DNA from: Bipolaris cookei
Lineage: Eukaryota; Ascomycota; Dothideomycetes; Pleosporales; Pleosporaceae
DNA length: 64,000 nt
NCBI GenBank assembly: GCA_002286855.1
Contig: NRSV01000088.1
Coordinates: 33,269 to 97,268 of the forward strand
Direction: 5' to 3'
Shown here: positions 21,283-32,786 of the stretch, in pieces
Layout: the number at the start of each line of letters is the position of its first letter
Numbering within the stretch: the stretch's first letter is position 1
Translations under genes and position numbers: made by a program
The notes under the pieces: model-generated
What the model was told of the DNA's origin: nothing
The model's input: only the letters and a program-made list of their open reading frames with translations
Database searches by the model: none

Positions 21283-22016
21283 CCCCACTAAACTTAACGC
21301 GACGTTTTTACGCAATTGAGCCATAACAACGCGATAAAATCTAATTAAATTTTGAAATATAATTATTTATTAAGCTCTATATGAAGGCCTAGTATGTCCT
21401 TGAATGTGGCACTTCGTACACGTAGGCCGTGACGTGCTCTCGATGTCACGTGGGTCCAGCGCAGCGTCTGACTTGTGAAATAAACTAGTTAACAGAACAA
21501 GATTATGGACAGAACTCGGAACATAACTTATTTAAACAAATGATGTTGAACAAATGTAGAAACATCTTGTTTTGTAAAAGTTCCAACATCCAACCGCTCT
21601 GATATGTGAAAATCTTGAATATATCGTGCTATGACGGGTGTGAAGCCAATGAACCCTCGACCGGTCGATACGGAATGGGCGACGACAGGACCAAATACGC
21701 TGCAGTATCATCAACCGCCCCTTTATGTTTGTAGAGAATAGGTCTAAGAATGGTTGTTCCGTTATTACATTTCATAATCAGTGACGGTGTGAATTTCAAG
21801 ATACTAAAATGGCAGATGCATTGCGGCACAAGAGGTGGATTTGTGTGACCCAGGAAGTGACCTTACGACAGTCAACAAATAGTGGAGTAAGCAAGGCATG
21901 AGAGAGTTTGTTGAACAAGTTTACGTCTACGACCTCTCTATGTATAGCGTGAAGACTGCTACGTAGACATTCCTGCTCCTATCACCACATCCAAGCCTCA
22001 GGCATTCCCCACGATT

Positions 22017-24274
22017 CTAGCTGTTCAATCGCACAGCTCTAATGTCCGGCCTCTGCAAAATGATTTTTTTGTCATCGCTGCATAGAAACTCAAACATACT
22101 AGGGTTCAGCCTTAGAAGCTTATCCTTGAACAGGTACTCGCTTCCGTCGGTCTGAGTTATAACCTTAAACGCCATACAGAGCAGGTCTTCAGGACTCATG
22201 CCATCAACGGCACTCCTCCTTTCCCACTGGAGTCGCATTTCCCGGAGGTCGTTCATCACCAGTATGCGATCAACTAACCCTGCATTTGAGACGCCCGGGT
22301 TGGCAGCCATCGATTGGCGCAATGTAACAATAGCTTCTCGTTCGTGAAGCCAGGCATTCAGGATCTCGGAGACGAGGTCGTATTGGGTGGCGAGCTTGCT
22401 GCGGAACAGCGAATCGCAACGGGACCAGAGTGCGTGTAGCCGTCGGATGAGCGCTAGTTCGTCTGGAGGCATCGAATGCCGAGGGAAGAAAAGTTCCAAA
22501 AGGCCAGCAGTGACTTCGCTTTGTAAGAGGCGGAGATCCTGGGGAGGACCCGATTGTCGGGAAATAGCTGGAGCGGGATGAGGTGCTTCATGAATTGGAT
22601 TCCGCTGTGAACCATAGGCGGCCGCACTCTGTACAGAAGGTGCAGATAGTGATTGCGTATTAAGTGCCGCAATTGGCTCACCAGTCGCGGCATGCGCAAG
22701 AGGGGTGTTGAATGTACTACAATGATAGAATTGAAGACAACTTTTATAGCCGCGAACTGACACATTGCGTAAACCACGTAGTGGATTTGAACGCTGCGTG
22801 TGTTTTACGCACAGACGAGGTGGAGGCAGGGTATGAGGATTTTGCTGCGTTTGGATAGGCTGTTGCTGAGGACTCTGAGACTGTGGCTGCGGAGCGCGGG
22901 GCTGCTGGGCATGCTGAACTACAGGGTAGTCTCTACTATGAAGATCGGGTTCAATATCACGTTTATGGTGGTGAGTCGAAGCATTGGATAGAATAGTCGG
23001 TAGAGGTGTAGATTGCTGGTGTTGAATGTGCTGATGGTGATCTGGTCGATTGATTTGGAGTGTGAGTTGCTGTACACCTTGTGATGGTGGCTGTGACTGT
23101 GTAGCTTGGGAGTGACAATGATCGCTTTCATAGATGCGTTGCTGAAGTCCCTCGGCAGAAATCCACGCGGCTGTCCGTAGTTGGTGTTTGCGTGTCTCTC
23201 TAGTAGGTAGCAAGGAGTTCACTGCGGTAAATCCTCCGGTGTTGACATCGGGAGAGCTCCCTAAAATGAATGCCTGTGGAACATTCAATAATTTCTGCCG
23301 TTTTGCACCTTCGGAGTTTACCCCGCCATTGGTAGAATTGGCTGAATCGGTTTCAATCTCCCGCTTCTTTTATTTGTTAGCCTTGATATTAGTAACAGAG
23401 TACATATCCAGTAGAGTAAGCAGATGGCACTGCAGAAGAGGAAGCGATTTACGAGACCCTTGCTATCACTGCAAGTCATCTGGTTCTTTTCATATTGATT
23501 CTTCGGCAGTACCAAGGTTTTTACTGAGTTGCAAATCTTCATAATGACCAATCTATAGAGGTGTGCTCTTAAACTGCAAGAAAGCTTAGTGAACCCTTAC
23601 ATTACGCAAATAAAGAAGTAAGACTTACATCTCTTCATGGTCATCTTCTTCATAAAACAAATCTTCCTTGTATTTTGTACTCGGATGGGGCTTCAGCAAC
23701 CAACTTCGATCTACATCTCTGCCCCAAACCCGGGGTCCATGCTTCTTTAGCAAACTCTCAAGCTCATCTTTGATGGAAGATGGATATACCGCAAATTTGG
23801 GCAAAGCATTTCGTAACTTACTATGCGATATGTCTGCTTCTCTCGCAGGTCATTTAGTGTTCGGTGTGATAGCTTGTTTACGTCTTTGGCCAGATGTATG
23901 CAATCCTCGTACCCCAACCCCTTGCTTATTTGCTGGTTTGCTTGTTGCAGACCTAGGCATTCTTTTACCAAGTGGATAGCCGAAGAGCGCCCGCCGATGA
24001 TGAATGGGGACCATTCTTTCTCAGCCCATCGTTGCCGGTTGTACTGAAGAGCCGCGATTTTTCTCTCTTTATTATCTCTACGAGATATAAGCATTGGAAT
24101 ATCTTTGAAGCGCGTTATAACCGCAACACCAAAGTAGAATTGGTGTTTATTGTAATAAGATTGCACTGTGTCAAGCGGGGAGGCGGGATTATCGTTCGCC
24201 TTAATGAAGAAACAAGTTATAGTTAGGCAATGAAATGAAGTAGATGAATCATGCGATGGGGGAGCGGCGAGCAT
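22017..24274 (-). CDS. Multi-exon Q/P-rich protein, conserved fungal type, unknown
   Basis: Minus-strand exons from 3' to 5': 22017-23366 (450 codons), 23453-23573, 23629 to about 23761, and about 23822-24209. The first three junctions close in frame with introns of 86 and 55 nt. The boundary near 23768-23821 is uncertain, since GTAAGT does not pair in phase with the nearest AG, and the 5' exon is not found. N-terminal blocks include KEWSPFIIGGRSSAIHLVKE, LGYEDCIHLAKDVNKLSHRT and LESLLKKHGPRVWGRD. The middle is a long Gln/Pro/His-rich linker (QPQSQSPQQQPIQTQQ). The C-terminus is helical (LIRRLHALWSRCDSLFRSKL, then MSPEDLLCMAFKVITQTDG). The layout suggests a nuclear regulatory protein, but I cannot name a domain. 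Confidence 0.6.
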
Positions 24275-24284
24275 TAACTACGAG

Positions 24285-24536
24285 TTATGTCTTTGCAGCG
24301 TATCCATGTTGAAGAATACCGCCTCCATCTGTCAAGTCCCAAAGCGAACCTCTCGCGGTGGCTGTGATAGGAAGGGCGGAGTGCGACCATGATTCAGGTG
24401 CGGTGTCATATATCTGCAGTCTGACATCAAGTGAACCGTACTCTTTACGCCACCCAATAGACTCACCGTTGCTAATGCAAGATATCGAGGACCATTGTGT
24501 GACATGTGTGTGTAATTTAAGTTCAGGTTTTCTCAT
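24285..24536 (-). CDS. Short ORF, possible exon upstream of the Q/P-rich gene
   Basis: An ATG frame of 83 codons (24536 down to 24285) with coding-like texture: SISCISNGESIGWRKEYGSL, DVRLQIYDTAPESWSHS, GSLWDLTDGGGILQHGYAAK. The alternation of short strands is vaguely like a beta-propeller lectin blade, but this is weak. No donor site links it in phase to the exon at 24209, so it may be a separate small gene or a remnant. Confidence 0.25.
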   Translation of the reverse strand: MRKPELKLHTHVTQWSSISCISNGESIGWRKEYGSLDVRLQIYDTAPESWSHSALPITATARGSLWDLTDGGGILQHGYAAKT

Positions 24537-24539
24537 CTA

Positions 24540-26384
24540 GATAGGTATAGTGCTCATCAAATGCCTGTTTCTACTCTTACAGTTGGTAGGGAGGATGGCA
24601 GAGACTGCTTCTCCCCCTAGACGGCCATCATTATAGTGTCCTTCACCCTCGTCAATCCACTTTATCTTATGCTTAGATTGGCTGAAGAGTCTGTCTGTGC
24701 TCTAAGAAAGACTGTACCAACGTCATTTACCCATGACTTTCGTATTGTTCGGTGGGTGTGCTCAACGCTTTTAGCAAGCGCTCAACGCATGCGAGATAGG
24801 AATGCTCTGTTCTATTGAGACAGGGGCGCTTGGCTTTCCAAGGATTGTGACATGGATCTGATGCTATTGGTCACACGATACTCAGCCAGGCCCAACATCA
24901 TTTCCGCCTTGTTTACCTCATTTTCCTTTGTTGCCTCGACAGGGCTAGTTTCAACTTGATCCCAACGTACATTGGTACATAAACACACAAGGGTATTGGG
25001 ATCCTCTAACGTCTAGGCAAGCAGGGATATGGGGATAGATCATGTGAAGGGGTCTTAATGCATATGCAAAGGCCAGGAGCTGAGGGATTCTATGATAGGA
25101 GCAGAACCTTTCGTGGCATACAGCCCTATGTATCATTCTTTTCCTGTAGATTGGTAATGAAGCTTCACATCTATCACCTTATCAGGTTTTTGAAGGAGGT
25201 GTCCGTGGCGTCTCTATGACTACCAGAAGAAGACATACCGCGACTAGATGGAACACTTCGGTAAGAGCATGGTGTACCTAGGCAGCCTGATTGATTTCAA
25301 TCCCTGCTGCCAGCTGACATGGCGTGGTTGACCAACGTTTCAGTTTACTGTCGCTCTCACGTTGCACGGGAACTATACAAGTGCATACCACAAGGATCGA
25401 AGCCAGCAAGCGGCTGAATGTGGGATGAGCTCGACCGTGCTCAGTGTGCTGCTTTACTTGGTTGGGGCCGTTCTGTAGCCGACAGGGGCCGAATGCACAG
25501 GCTCGTAGCGATGGCGCTAAAATGACTAGGTAGGTAGGCGCCTTGGGCTCAAGTGTGGTAAATTGGTCTGAGCGCAGCGCGGCGAGCGAGTCAGTCCCGG
25601 GAAGTCGCACGTAAGTTAATCTGAGTGCGTGTGGCGTGGCTTGGCGGCAGATTTATCAGCCAAACACAGTACGTTAGGCTGAGTGGGCCGCAGAGCTGAG
25701 GCCACGTGCCAGGAAAGCGGCAACGTCGTGCATGCCACTGATAGGCTAGCGATACGCTTTGACCACTAAGCAATGTCAGAGCTACGCGGGACCAAAGTAA
25801 TCCACACGCATCTATTCATTCGGTCCAGATACGTCCCAAACGAGCCTTGGTAATCAATGAACTCTGTGGTTATTGCTGCTTTGAGCAGTTTGATAATGAT
25901 ACTAGTAGTTACTTCGAGGGATCCTTAGAGAATCCTTGGTGAATGTAACAAAGGCCACAGTGAAGGCGCGCTCAAAGCTTAGGAGCGATACATATCCTTA
26001 GAGCAGAAGAGGCCTCTTCCACGTGCATTCAGCAATGCTCCGCATAACAATACCGAATGCCGGATTTGTAGAGTTGTCGGGTGTCGACCGATTCTAAAGA
26101 CAAAGAAACAACATAGAAGCTAGAAGTGTTGCTGGGCTCCGTTATACGATGTATTGTGTGCATCGGCCTTGGATGTACCAAACATGGATACAATCCTTTA
26201 ATATAGAACATTTAAAAGACTAGATAAGACAACAAGTACTGACAACCGACGAGAGTAATTCCGGTGGGAAAACAAGTAGCTATAACCACTCGAATAAGTA
26301 TTTGTCGGAATGCCCGTGATGCAGACGGAGTGCTTTCCGGTTATTGTTTCATTGCGCTGTGCTCAAAATATTGGCGGCTTCGAC
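24540..26384. other. Gene-free stretch
   Basis: No supported gene. The part 25270-25780 is richer in G+C than its flanks and has two minus-strand frames (25278-25610, 25591-25773) without recognisable content. The remainder holds only short frames. Confidence 0.35.
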
Positions 26385-27312
26385 TCATGTAAAACTGTTG
26401 TAGTAATTTAATGGGTCTGCCGGATAGCCAAACTCTCCCGAATGAGTCCAAGAGCTGTTGTATGGGCGGTTGTAGGGATAGTCGTAGGCAACGTCCTCTA
26501 TCTTGATCTCAGTGCCAGGTGGGGTTGATGGTGCGGCATAGAACGTGGTGGAATAGGAAGAGGGAGGCGGGGTGCTCATAGCTGATACTATCGAGCCAGG
26601 GCTAGGTGAATCATCGTAACTCAAATACGTCGATCGTGGAGGTAAGGAACTGATGGTTTGGACTGGCGGCGTGTGTCGAGGAGTTAAGATGGACTTTGTG
26701 TGGGAAGCTACGTAGGCGGATGTCGAGATGTTTGGGTCTGGCTTGGTTTTTCCTTCGAGCATTGCACTCAGCCTCGACGTCGCAGGGAGTTGCTTGCTGT
26801 GCTGGTCTGGTGTGTTTTCCAAGGCGACTGACACTTCTTGCTCAGACATTCCTTGGTCGCGGAGGATAGCTTTGAGCTTGCGGTTCTCCTCGAGCACTGC
26901 TGTTGCAGCGCTCTGAATCTCTAATGAAACCTCGATGCCGATATGCTCATAGGTGCGTAGCTTTGTCTCGAGTTCTTGCACGTGTTTCTTGCGATGAGCG
27001 CGTGAGCGACCTGGACAAACAAGTGTTAGTGGAGATTATGTGGGTACCTGACAGACAGAGCACTGTGGGCAGTCTGATCAGACATATGACTCCCGGTGAA
27101 GGAGGATAGACAAGTGAGCAACGTCGAACAAGGTGGCAAGACGGACTCTCAAGATAGCGAGTCTGTAGGAAACTAGGAACGACTCACGTTGGTTTTCCCG
27201 CATACGAGCTAGTTGCTGCTCTTTCTTCTGTCATTGGTTAGTGATTAGACTACAGAGGGAGTAGTGAGAGAAGGAGAGAGTGTGTGTGTACTGATATCGT
27301 CGAGTCACTCAT
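26385..27312 (-). CDS. bZIP transcription factor
   Basis: Exons 27312-27292, 27227-27188 and 27010-26385 join to 228 residues. Introns are 64 nt (GTACAC..GACAG, with CTAAC) and 177 nt (GTGAGT..TCCAG). The basic region is assembled across two introns: MSDSTISKKEQQLARMR, then RENQRRSRAHRKKHVQELE. Asn19 and Arg27 give the N-x7-R signature, followed by a short leucine-zipper-like coil (about 33-70) and an acidic/Pro/Ser-rich tail. Fungal bZIPs of this compact type often regulate secondary metabolism or stress genes. No clear target cluster adjoins it. The first coding exon is only 7 codons. Confidence 0.88.
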
Positions 27313-29391
27313 GTTTCGATTGGAGACGATGGAACCGACGTCGTAGCAGTAGCGTATAGATAGAGAGTAGATGGTGGCCTGGTAGGTAGAGTTGTTTGCA
27401 TGAGCATTCCGGGTAATATGTGGTCAGACTTGATGGCATGCAGTCTTAAAGTAGAATGCAGAAGTCCATGCCGGCGGCCAGTATGCAAAGCAAAGAGCAG
27501 GCATGACCCCGGCAACGTCTGGGAGTGCATGTGGGAACAGACCTCGCCGTCCAGCCAGGTCTGCAACCGTGGGGAGTCCAAGCGGGGGCCAGGGGGGAGT
27601 AGTTTCGTTACATCACGAAGGCACGGGCAACGGGTATCGTCTTGATCACCAGGCGTAGACTGGAAGCGACCTAGCGCAGTGCGGCTGCCTTAGTGCCTCC
27701 TTTTCAGTCCGTCCGGACTCGGATCGGAGACGGAACCCTTTTCAGCTTCGACTTCGGAAATTGGGCAAATTGAGTTTTGCTGGTACCCTCGCGACACCAC
27801 GGTCCGAAACCCGCTCACAATCCATTGCAAACACCGTTGTTCGTTTCTTCCTGGCACTCACGCATCTCTTGCTGGTGCCACCGTTCTATCAGTTCTTCTC
27901 TAATCATTTTTTCATCCAACATGTGCTTTATTCAAACCACGATATTTCTCAACTGTCGCCGAAACCCTCAACATGAAGTGAGAGGCATATATGTACGAAT
28001 TGTACTTCGTGTATAGTATATATGATGATTGCGTCCGCTTCTCGGTATAGATTATTGTTTGGACAGTAAGACGACATACAATGTCACGGGGCGTTACGTG
28101 CTTCGCTGGCACAGAATGTTGCTATTGGCACTGAGCCACATCCAGCCTGATACAACGCTAATGTTCATGCAGACACGCATAGACGCTCAACTAACGTCGC
28201 AGACGAGCGAAAATTTGCTGCCGCCGCTCATAACAGAAGATTTGGTGTTGATAGTTGCGGATCTGGGCGATGTGATGGATGCTGTATCTGGGCCTGGTGA
28301 AGCTGTGTTTGACCATCCAGTTTCAAGACTTTGAGAAGCCGCGCATGGCAATCCCGCATGTAAAGCGATATCATTGGCAGGCTAATCCCTTGTATAGTGG
28401 AATGTGAGTTGTAGTACTATAAGAGTAGATGTGCAAATGGATGGATCAAAGTGCGCTTCGCCGATGTTATCGCCCTATCCCTAGCCATAGCCGATACAAC
28501 TGTTGGCGATGAGATGCTGTTAAGCCTTCAAGGCTCAATAGCAAATTCGGATGGCGCAACCGAAAGGCTAGAACGAGGGATGGGATTAGAGCTGTGCTAT
28601 ACAACAGATGTGGTTATATGTGTGTTGTGTGATGGGTTTGAAGTCGTCAACCGGAACAACCATGTTGACGGCGGCATGTTTCCTGTTTCACAGCAGCTGC
28701 AATATTGTACTCGAATAGCTCATGCGACTACAGGATGCTAATCACAATTTTAAGGAATGATTAAAAACAGATTTTGTGCACAGCGCATGCAGAAACAGAT
28801 ATATGCATTCAAGAGAGTGACGAATAATTCTTGGACGCTTAAGCCTAAGGACTACCAACACCTTGGCTTTTAAAAAACGACAAAATCTTCATCTCTCATG
28901 CCGGAAAAACCCCTCCCATACTTCAGTAGTCCCACCAACCGTAGTCTCGATCTAGTAACCAATTTAGGCAGTCGGCACGATGCAGGTAACCATAATTCAT
29001 TACAAACAGTAAACAGATCACGCAGAATTCAGCGCTTGTCAGGTTTCTGACCGCGTATCTTTTGATTCAGCTCCTTTCTCGTCATAAACAGACGTATTCG
29101 TTATGATGTGGTTGATTTTTGGGCAGGATCATGCTTTTACCTTCATTGTACGTCATGGTGAGGGGGCCAGCTGAGCTGACACTTCGATGCTGTCTACAAT
29201 GCCTTGATGTTTTCCATTGTCGGTAATCAAATCCCAACCAAGTGCCGCATGGACTCATGTGAGTAAGTAAGTGGTTTTTGAGTCGCTTAGCATGTGCAGA
29301 CTATACGAGCGTCCGAGTATTCATGAAAAGTGTGCTGGTCTCTGTCCTCCTACAAAATTGCAGTGTATGGTCTCACATCGCACCGCGCAAA
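27313..29391. other. Intergenic region with two short ORFs
   Basis: Upstream region of the bZIP gene (A/G-rich near 27240-27290), then frames at 28029-28334 and 28451-28741 with odd but stop-free content (ENLLPPLITEDLVLIVADLG and MFPVSQQLQYCTRIAHATTG). They do not splice together convincingly. They could be a decayed gene or a non-coding transcript. Confidence 0.3.
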
Positions 29392-30373
29392 ATGACAGTC
29401 CGTATAGCTATGTTTGAAACATTGGGTCGAGCGGCAACGCTCGCACTCGTGGTAGTGGCTGCTTTGGCACAAGGACCTATACAAACGACGACCGACAGCC
29501 GCATGAGCGCAACACCCTCGCCCACATCAGCGGTCACAACTTCAAGGATCGTTTCTCCGACCTCATCTGTCGCCGCAAAAACCAGTGCCACTGAAATACA
29601 GTACCATACGGTCAAAGCCGGTGCAGGCGGCTTCCACTTCGAACCCGCAGAGCTTACCAATGTGTCTGTTGGAGACGTCGTCACATTCGAGTTCTACCCA
29701 CCAGATCATTCTGTGGCCCGAGCTGAGTTTGGAAGTGCCTGTGTACCCTACGAGTATACCGGGAAAGATAGGATAGGATTTTGGTCAAGAACGCAGTGGG
29801 TCAAAACACACAACGATGTGAGACGTCTACGGCATTTTAGGGTATTGCGAAGCTCCTGACTGACGAAAATAGATTACCCATTGGAACTTGACAATCAACA
29901 GCACAGAGCCAATTTTCTATTACTGTGCCGCTCCAGATTCGTGCAAAGGGAAGCAGATGATCGGTGTCATCAATCCAAACGCCACGCAAACGCTCCACGA
30001 CCAGCAACTGGCCGCAGCCAGGGCCGACTATCAACTAGCACCTGGCGATCCGGTACCTAACGAAGCCTCTTCAACCTTTGTCTCTCCACCGACGGTTAGC
30101 TCACAGGCAGACCTCGTGTCGGCCAATAAGCCGCCCCCGAAGCTCTCTACGGCTAGCATCGCCGGAATCACAGTTGGTGTGATTGTCTTCCTCACATTGT
30201 GTGCAGGTCTTGTTTTCTTCCTCATTCGTAAGGCTCGCGTAGGGCGTCAAACACTTGTCACATCACACAACCAGACCGACAGCATGAACGTTAAATCAGT
30301 GAATAAAGAGCCCGTAGAGCTTGGCAACGACGGGAAAATCCATCATCCAACAATTGGAGAAAAATATTCGTAG
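29392..30373 (+). CDS. Membrane-anchored extracellular cupredoxin
   Basis: Exons 29392-29817 and 29873-30373 (55-nt intron, GTGAGA..AATAG) give 308 residues. In-frame ATGs also occur at 29323 and 29410; I chose 29392 because it gives a compact signal peptide (LGRAATLALVVVAALAQ). A Ser/Thr-rich spacer leads to a plastocyanin-like domain: HTVKAGAGGFHFEPAELTNV, VGDVVTFEFYPPDHSVARAE, then FYYCAAPDSCKGKQMIGVIN. The copper ligands Asp-His, Cys and Met are recognisable, but the usual second histidine after the Cys is not. One transmembrane helix (about 237-259) and a short basic cytosolic tail follow. The family is extracellular, and copper binding is inferred. It is convergent with the LPMO-like gene 370 bp downstream. 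Confidence 0.85.
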
Positions 30374-30742
30374 TCCCGCTTGCTTTCATTAGTCGCTTGG
30401 CAATCACTTTATAGGATATGGTTTGTTTATAGTTACTGAACTAAGCACAAAGCGTCGGGAGGTGGCTAGACCAGGTTTTCATAATGGTTCAATTGGTGCC
30501 ATGATCAGAACTTGTAGTTAATTGAATAAAGATTGAATAAAGGAAAGTCATTATTGAGGGGAAATAACACATGCACCTTTCATGGCCGTTCTTCTGTTTA
30601 CATCTATGTCGCCTGCAACTGACTACTACAGTGTATGGAAACCATGTGATACATGAGTTGGGTATGCGTAACACATGGAAATGGCAACGAAAGCATGAAT
30701 TAGAAGCATACCATGTCATATATATTGACCAGTACTGGTTAC
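30374..30742. other. Convergent 3' region between two copper-protein genes
   Basis: Shared 3' flank of the cupredoxin and LPMO-like genes. If the alternative splice discussed for the LPMO-like gene is used, its last exon would lie at about 30489-30630 on the minus strand. Confidence 0.4.
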
Positions 30743-31873
30743 TCACCTGACATACCTCACAATATGGCCATTTGTACAAACCGTTCCTGGAGCCAATAAC
30801 TGCGAACGTGCACAGCCATGATCGCAGAGGCCGTAATAATGGCTTCCGATACATACAACTTCATTCATCGAACTACACGATATGCAAGTTTCAGATGCAG
30901 GTGGCAAGCTTTCTGCTATGCCTGTCGGTGGTGTTGGCTGTTGGGAGGCCAACGCCTGCGTAGCCTGAGCAACGAAAACCTTGCTTTCGGAAGCTGGCAT
31001 TCCTCCAAAAGCAAGACCTTTTACTGGTGCACGGCTAAGCCAGCTTAGAGATAGTATCTCAGAAGCTGTGGGCGCTGGGTGTTCGAGGGAAACTGCGTGC
31101 GTGCTTTGCTTTCCAGGTGAGTTCTTTGATAACGCATCTACAGGACGCAGTGTCTGCGGCTCACCACCGAGCACAGCCATTGGAGCGCACCCAGAACCGA
31201 GGAGCCCCATGGTAGGCCTCGCCTGACTTCCAGTCTGCACAGCGCTTCCAGGATCTGGAAACGCAAAGTCAAAGTTCTCGATAGTTGAACAAACTGAGCT
31301 TCGTAGGTTGGCGACAAACATATCGGGAAGGGACGCGAGAAATCCAGGGTCGGTCCCTTCACCGCGGACATTAATCGGAGCACAATTCATGTACATTTCA
31401 CGGTTACCTTTCTTGTTGAACCAAGTCCAGGCGAAGGTGTAGGTGCCACTTGGTAACTCTTTGGGGAGGACAATCTCAAACGTATCTGGGACAGGAGTCG
31501 TAGGATCCCCTAACAAATTTCCCTCTGCAGTAGATGGACAGCCTCCAACAACGCTGTGCACTACCTTCCACTGGCTGGACTTAGTAGGCTGTAAGTCCTT
31601 AGAGACTGAGAACTGGCAGGATCCGCCTCCATGAACTGCAGAGCCTACAAAGCGGATTGTCTGCGCTTCGCCAGCCGTCCAGTTGTTCATCTGTGTTACA
31701 TCGTACACGCCCGGTCGGAGCTTGCACGGAAAATCTACACCAGTGCCATCCAAAGGAGCATTATTGAGCGTGGAGCTGCCGTAAGGCACAGGGCTATCTA
31801 GTTTCACATGTGCGAGCGCGCCAATAAACATTGCGCAAGCAATTCCAAGAGACGTGAATTGAGTCAGCGGCAT
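30743..31873 (-). CDS. AA11-like lytic polysaccharide monooxygenase with C-terminal Cys-rich module
   Basis: A single exon of 376 residues from the ATG at 31873; an upstream GTG is not used. The signal peptide (MPLTQFTSLGIACAMFIGAL) ends just before His22, which would be the copper-binding N-terminal histidine of the mature enzyme. Further family marks are GSAVHGGGSCQ (His81), KSSQWKVVHSVVGGCPS, AWTWFNKKGNREMYMNCAP (Tyr161) and paired cysteines. AA11-type enzymes cleave chitin oxidatively outside the cell. After a long linker there is a C-terminal module, CISCSSMNEVVCIGSHYYGL then CDHGCARSQLLAPGTVCTNG, like the X278-type carbohydrate-binding tail of fungal LPMOs. The stop TGA follows GTATGT, a possible splice donor, so the true C-terminus may be longer. 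Confidence 0.85.
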   Translation of the reverse strand: MPLTQFTSLGIACAMFIGALAHVKLDSPVPYGSSTLNNAPLDGTGVDFPCKLRPGVYDVTQMNNWTAGEAQTIRFVGSAVHGGGSCQFSVSKDLQPTKSSQWKVVHSVVGGCPSTAEGNLLGDPTTPVPDTFEIVLPKELPSGTYTFAWTWFNKKGNREMYMNCAPINVRGEGTDPGFLASLPDMFVANLRSSVCSTIENFDFAFPDPGSAVQTGSQARPTMGLLGSGCAPMAVLGGEPQTLRPVDALSKNSPGKQSTHAVSLEHPAPTASEILSLSWLSRAPVKGLAFGGMPASESKVFVAQATQALASQQPTPPTGIAESLPPASETCISCSSMNEVVCIGSHYYGLCDHGCARSQLLAPGTVCTNGHIVRYVR

Positions 31874-32255
31874 AGTGTACACTAGTCTTGGCAGTGGAGA
31901 GTAAGAAGTGCAATGAGGATTAAATATATGTGGTCATCAGACGAAAAAGCTGACCAAGGAGTAATGGTTTACCCGTCAGTGTGGTTCACCTGTAGCCCTT
32001 GCATCACGGCCATTGTCAGCATAGCTACTCGTCTACCAGATGAGCCTTGTGAGCATTAGGCACTGGAAATGGTGCGTTCTCAACAGTCCCACCTGTCAGC
32101 CAGTGTGAACGCCCCGGGCCTCAGCCCATATATAAGCATGAATAATATGTGTTTCCCCAACTGAAGTCAACGTGACCAGTGAAAAGTGTAGCGAAATTGA
32201 GAAAGACTATTTGAGACTGATCTCTACAAAATTTCTGTTATCTTGTCTAAGCAAA
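31874..32255. other. Divergent upstream region
   Basis: About 380 bp between the LPMO-like gene (minus) and the orphan gene at 32256 (plus). It contains atatataagc near 32130 as a possible TATA element for the plus-strand gene. Confidence 0.35.
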
Positions 32256-32786
32256 ATGCATAGTGCTCCATTGGATTCACAAAAATATACACCAACGCTT
32301 GCAGCATCAAGTGGCAAAGAACGAGGAGAAGATAAGAATAGGGGGGATAATTTGGAAAGCAAAAACAAGGAGAAGAAGAAGAAGAAGAAGAAGAAGTCAG
32401 AGAAGATCAATCAAGAGGATGGAGAGACTGATATCGAACAGAATAGTTTAGCGCACTACAACAATTCCCCAGCTTATAAGAAACGTCTGTACAAAGGTAC
32501 AACTAGTATCGAGTCTCATAGGGAAGATAGATGCGCTCCGAGCGTGACTATGAAGCCTATTGGGGAATGTGTTGGAACCTGCGAAGACCAGGAAAGGCTC
32601 TGGGAAATTCTACAAGTGCAAATAGATTTTCACGAAGCTACTTTCACGAACAAGCTTCAAGATTTGAAACACAGCTTTCAAATCATCACTGAGGAACACG
32701 AAGCTGTGCTTCATGAACTTTTACAGATGTTTAGAACAAACGTTCATAGTTCGTTAAAAGAACATATAGCCACAGCTTCTAATTAG
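32256..32786 (+). CDS. Lys-rich coiled-coil orphan protein
   Basis: A single exon of 176 residues from the ATG at 32256; the frame opens at 32172 with GTG. The N-terminal third is dominated by a (GAA/AGA) microsatellite (about 32370-32396) that encodes nine lysines (KEKKKKKKKKSEK). The C-terminal 65 residues form a likely amphipathic coil (DQERLWEILQVQIDFHEA, HSFQIITEEHEAVLHELL). There is no known domain. The poly-Lys tract may act as a nuclear localisation signal. It is first in a run of orphan low-complexity genes reaching to about 40 kb. Confidence 0.55.
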   Translation: MHSAPLDSQKYTPTLAASSGKERGEDKNRGDNLESKNKEKKKKKKKKSEKINQEDGETDIEQNSLAHYNNSPAYKKRLYKGTTSIESHREDRCAPSVTMKPIGECVGTCEDQERLWEILQVQIDFHEATFTNKLQDLKHSFQIITEEHEAVLHELLQMFRTNVHSSLKEHIATASN

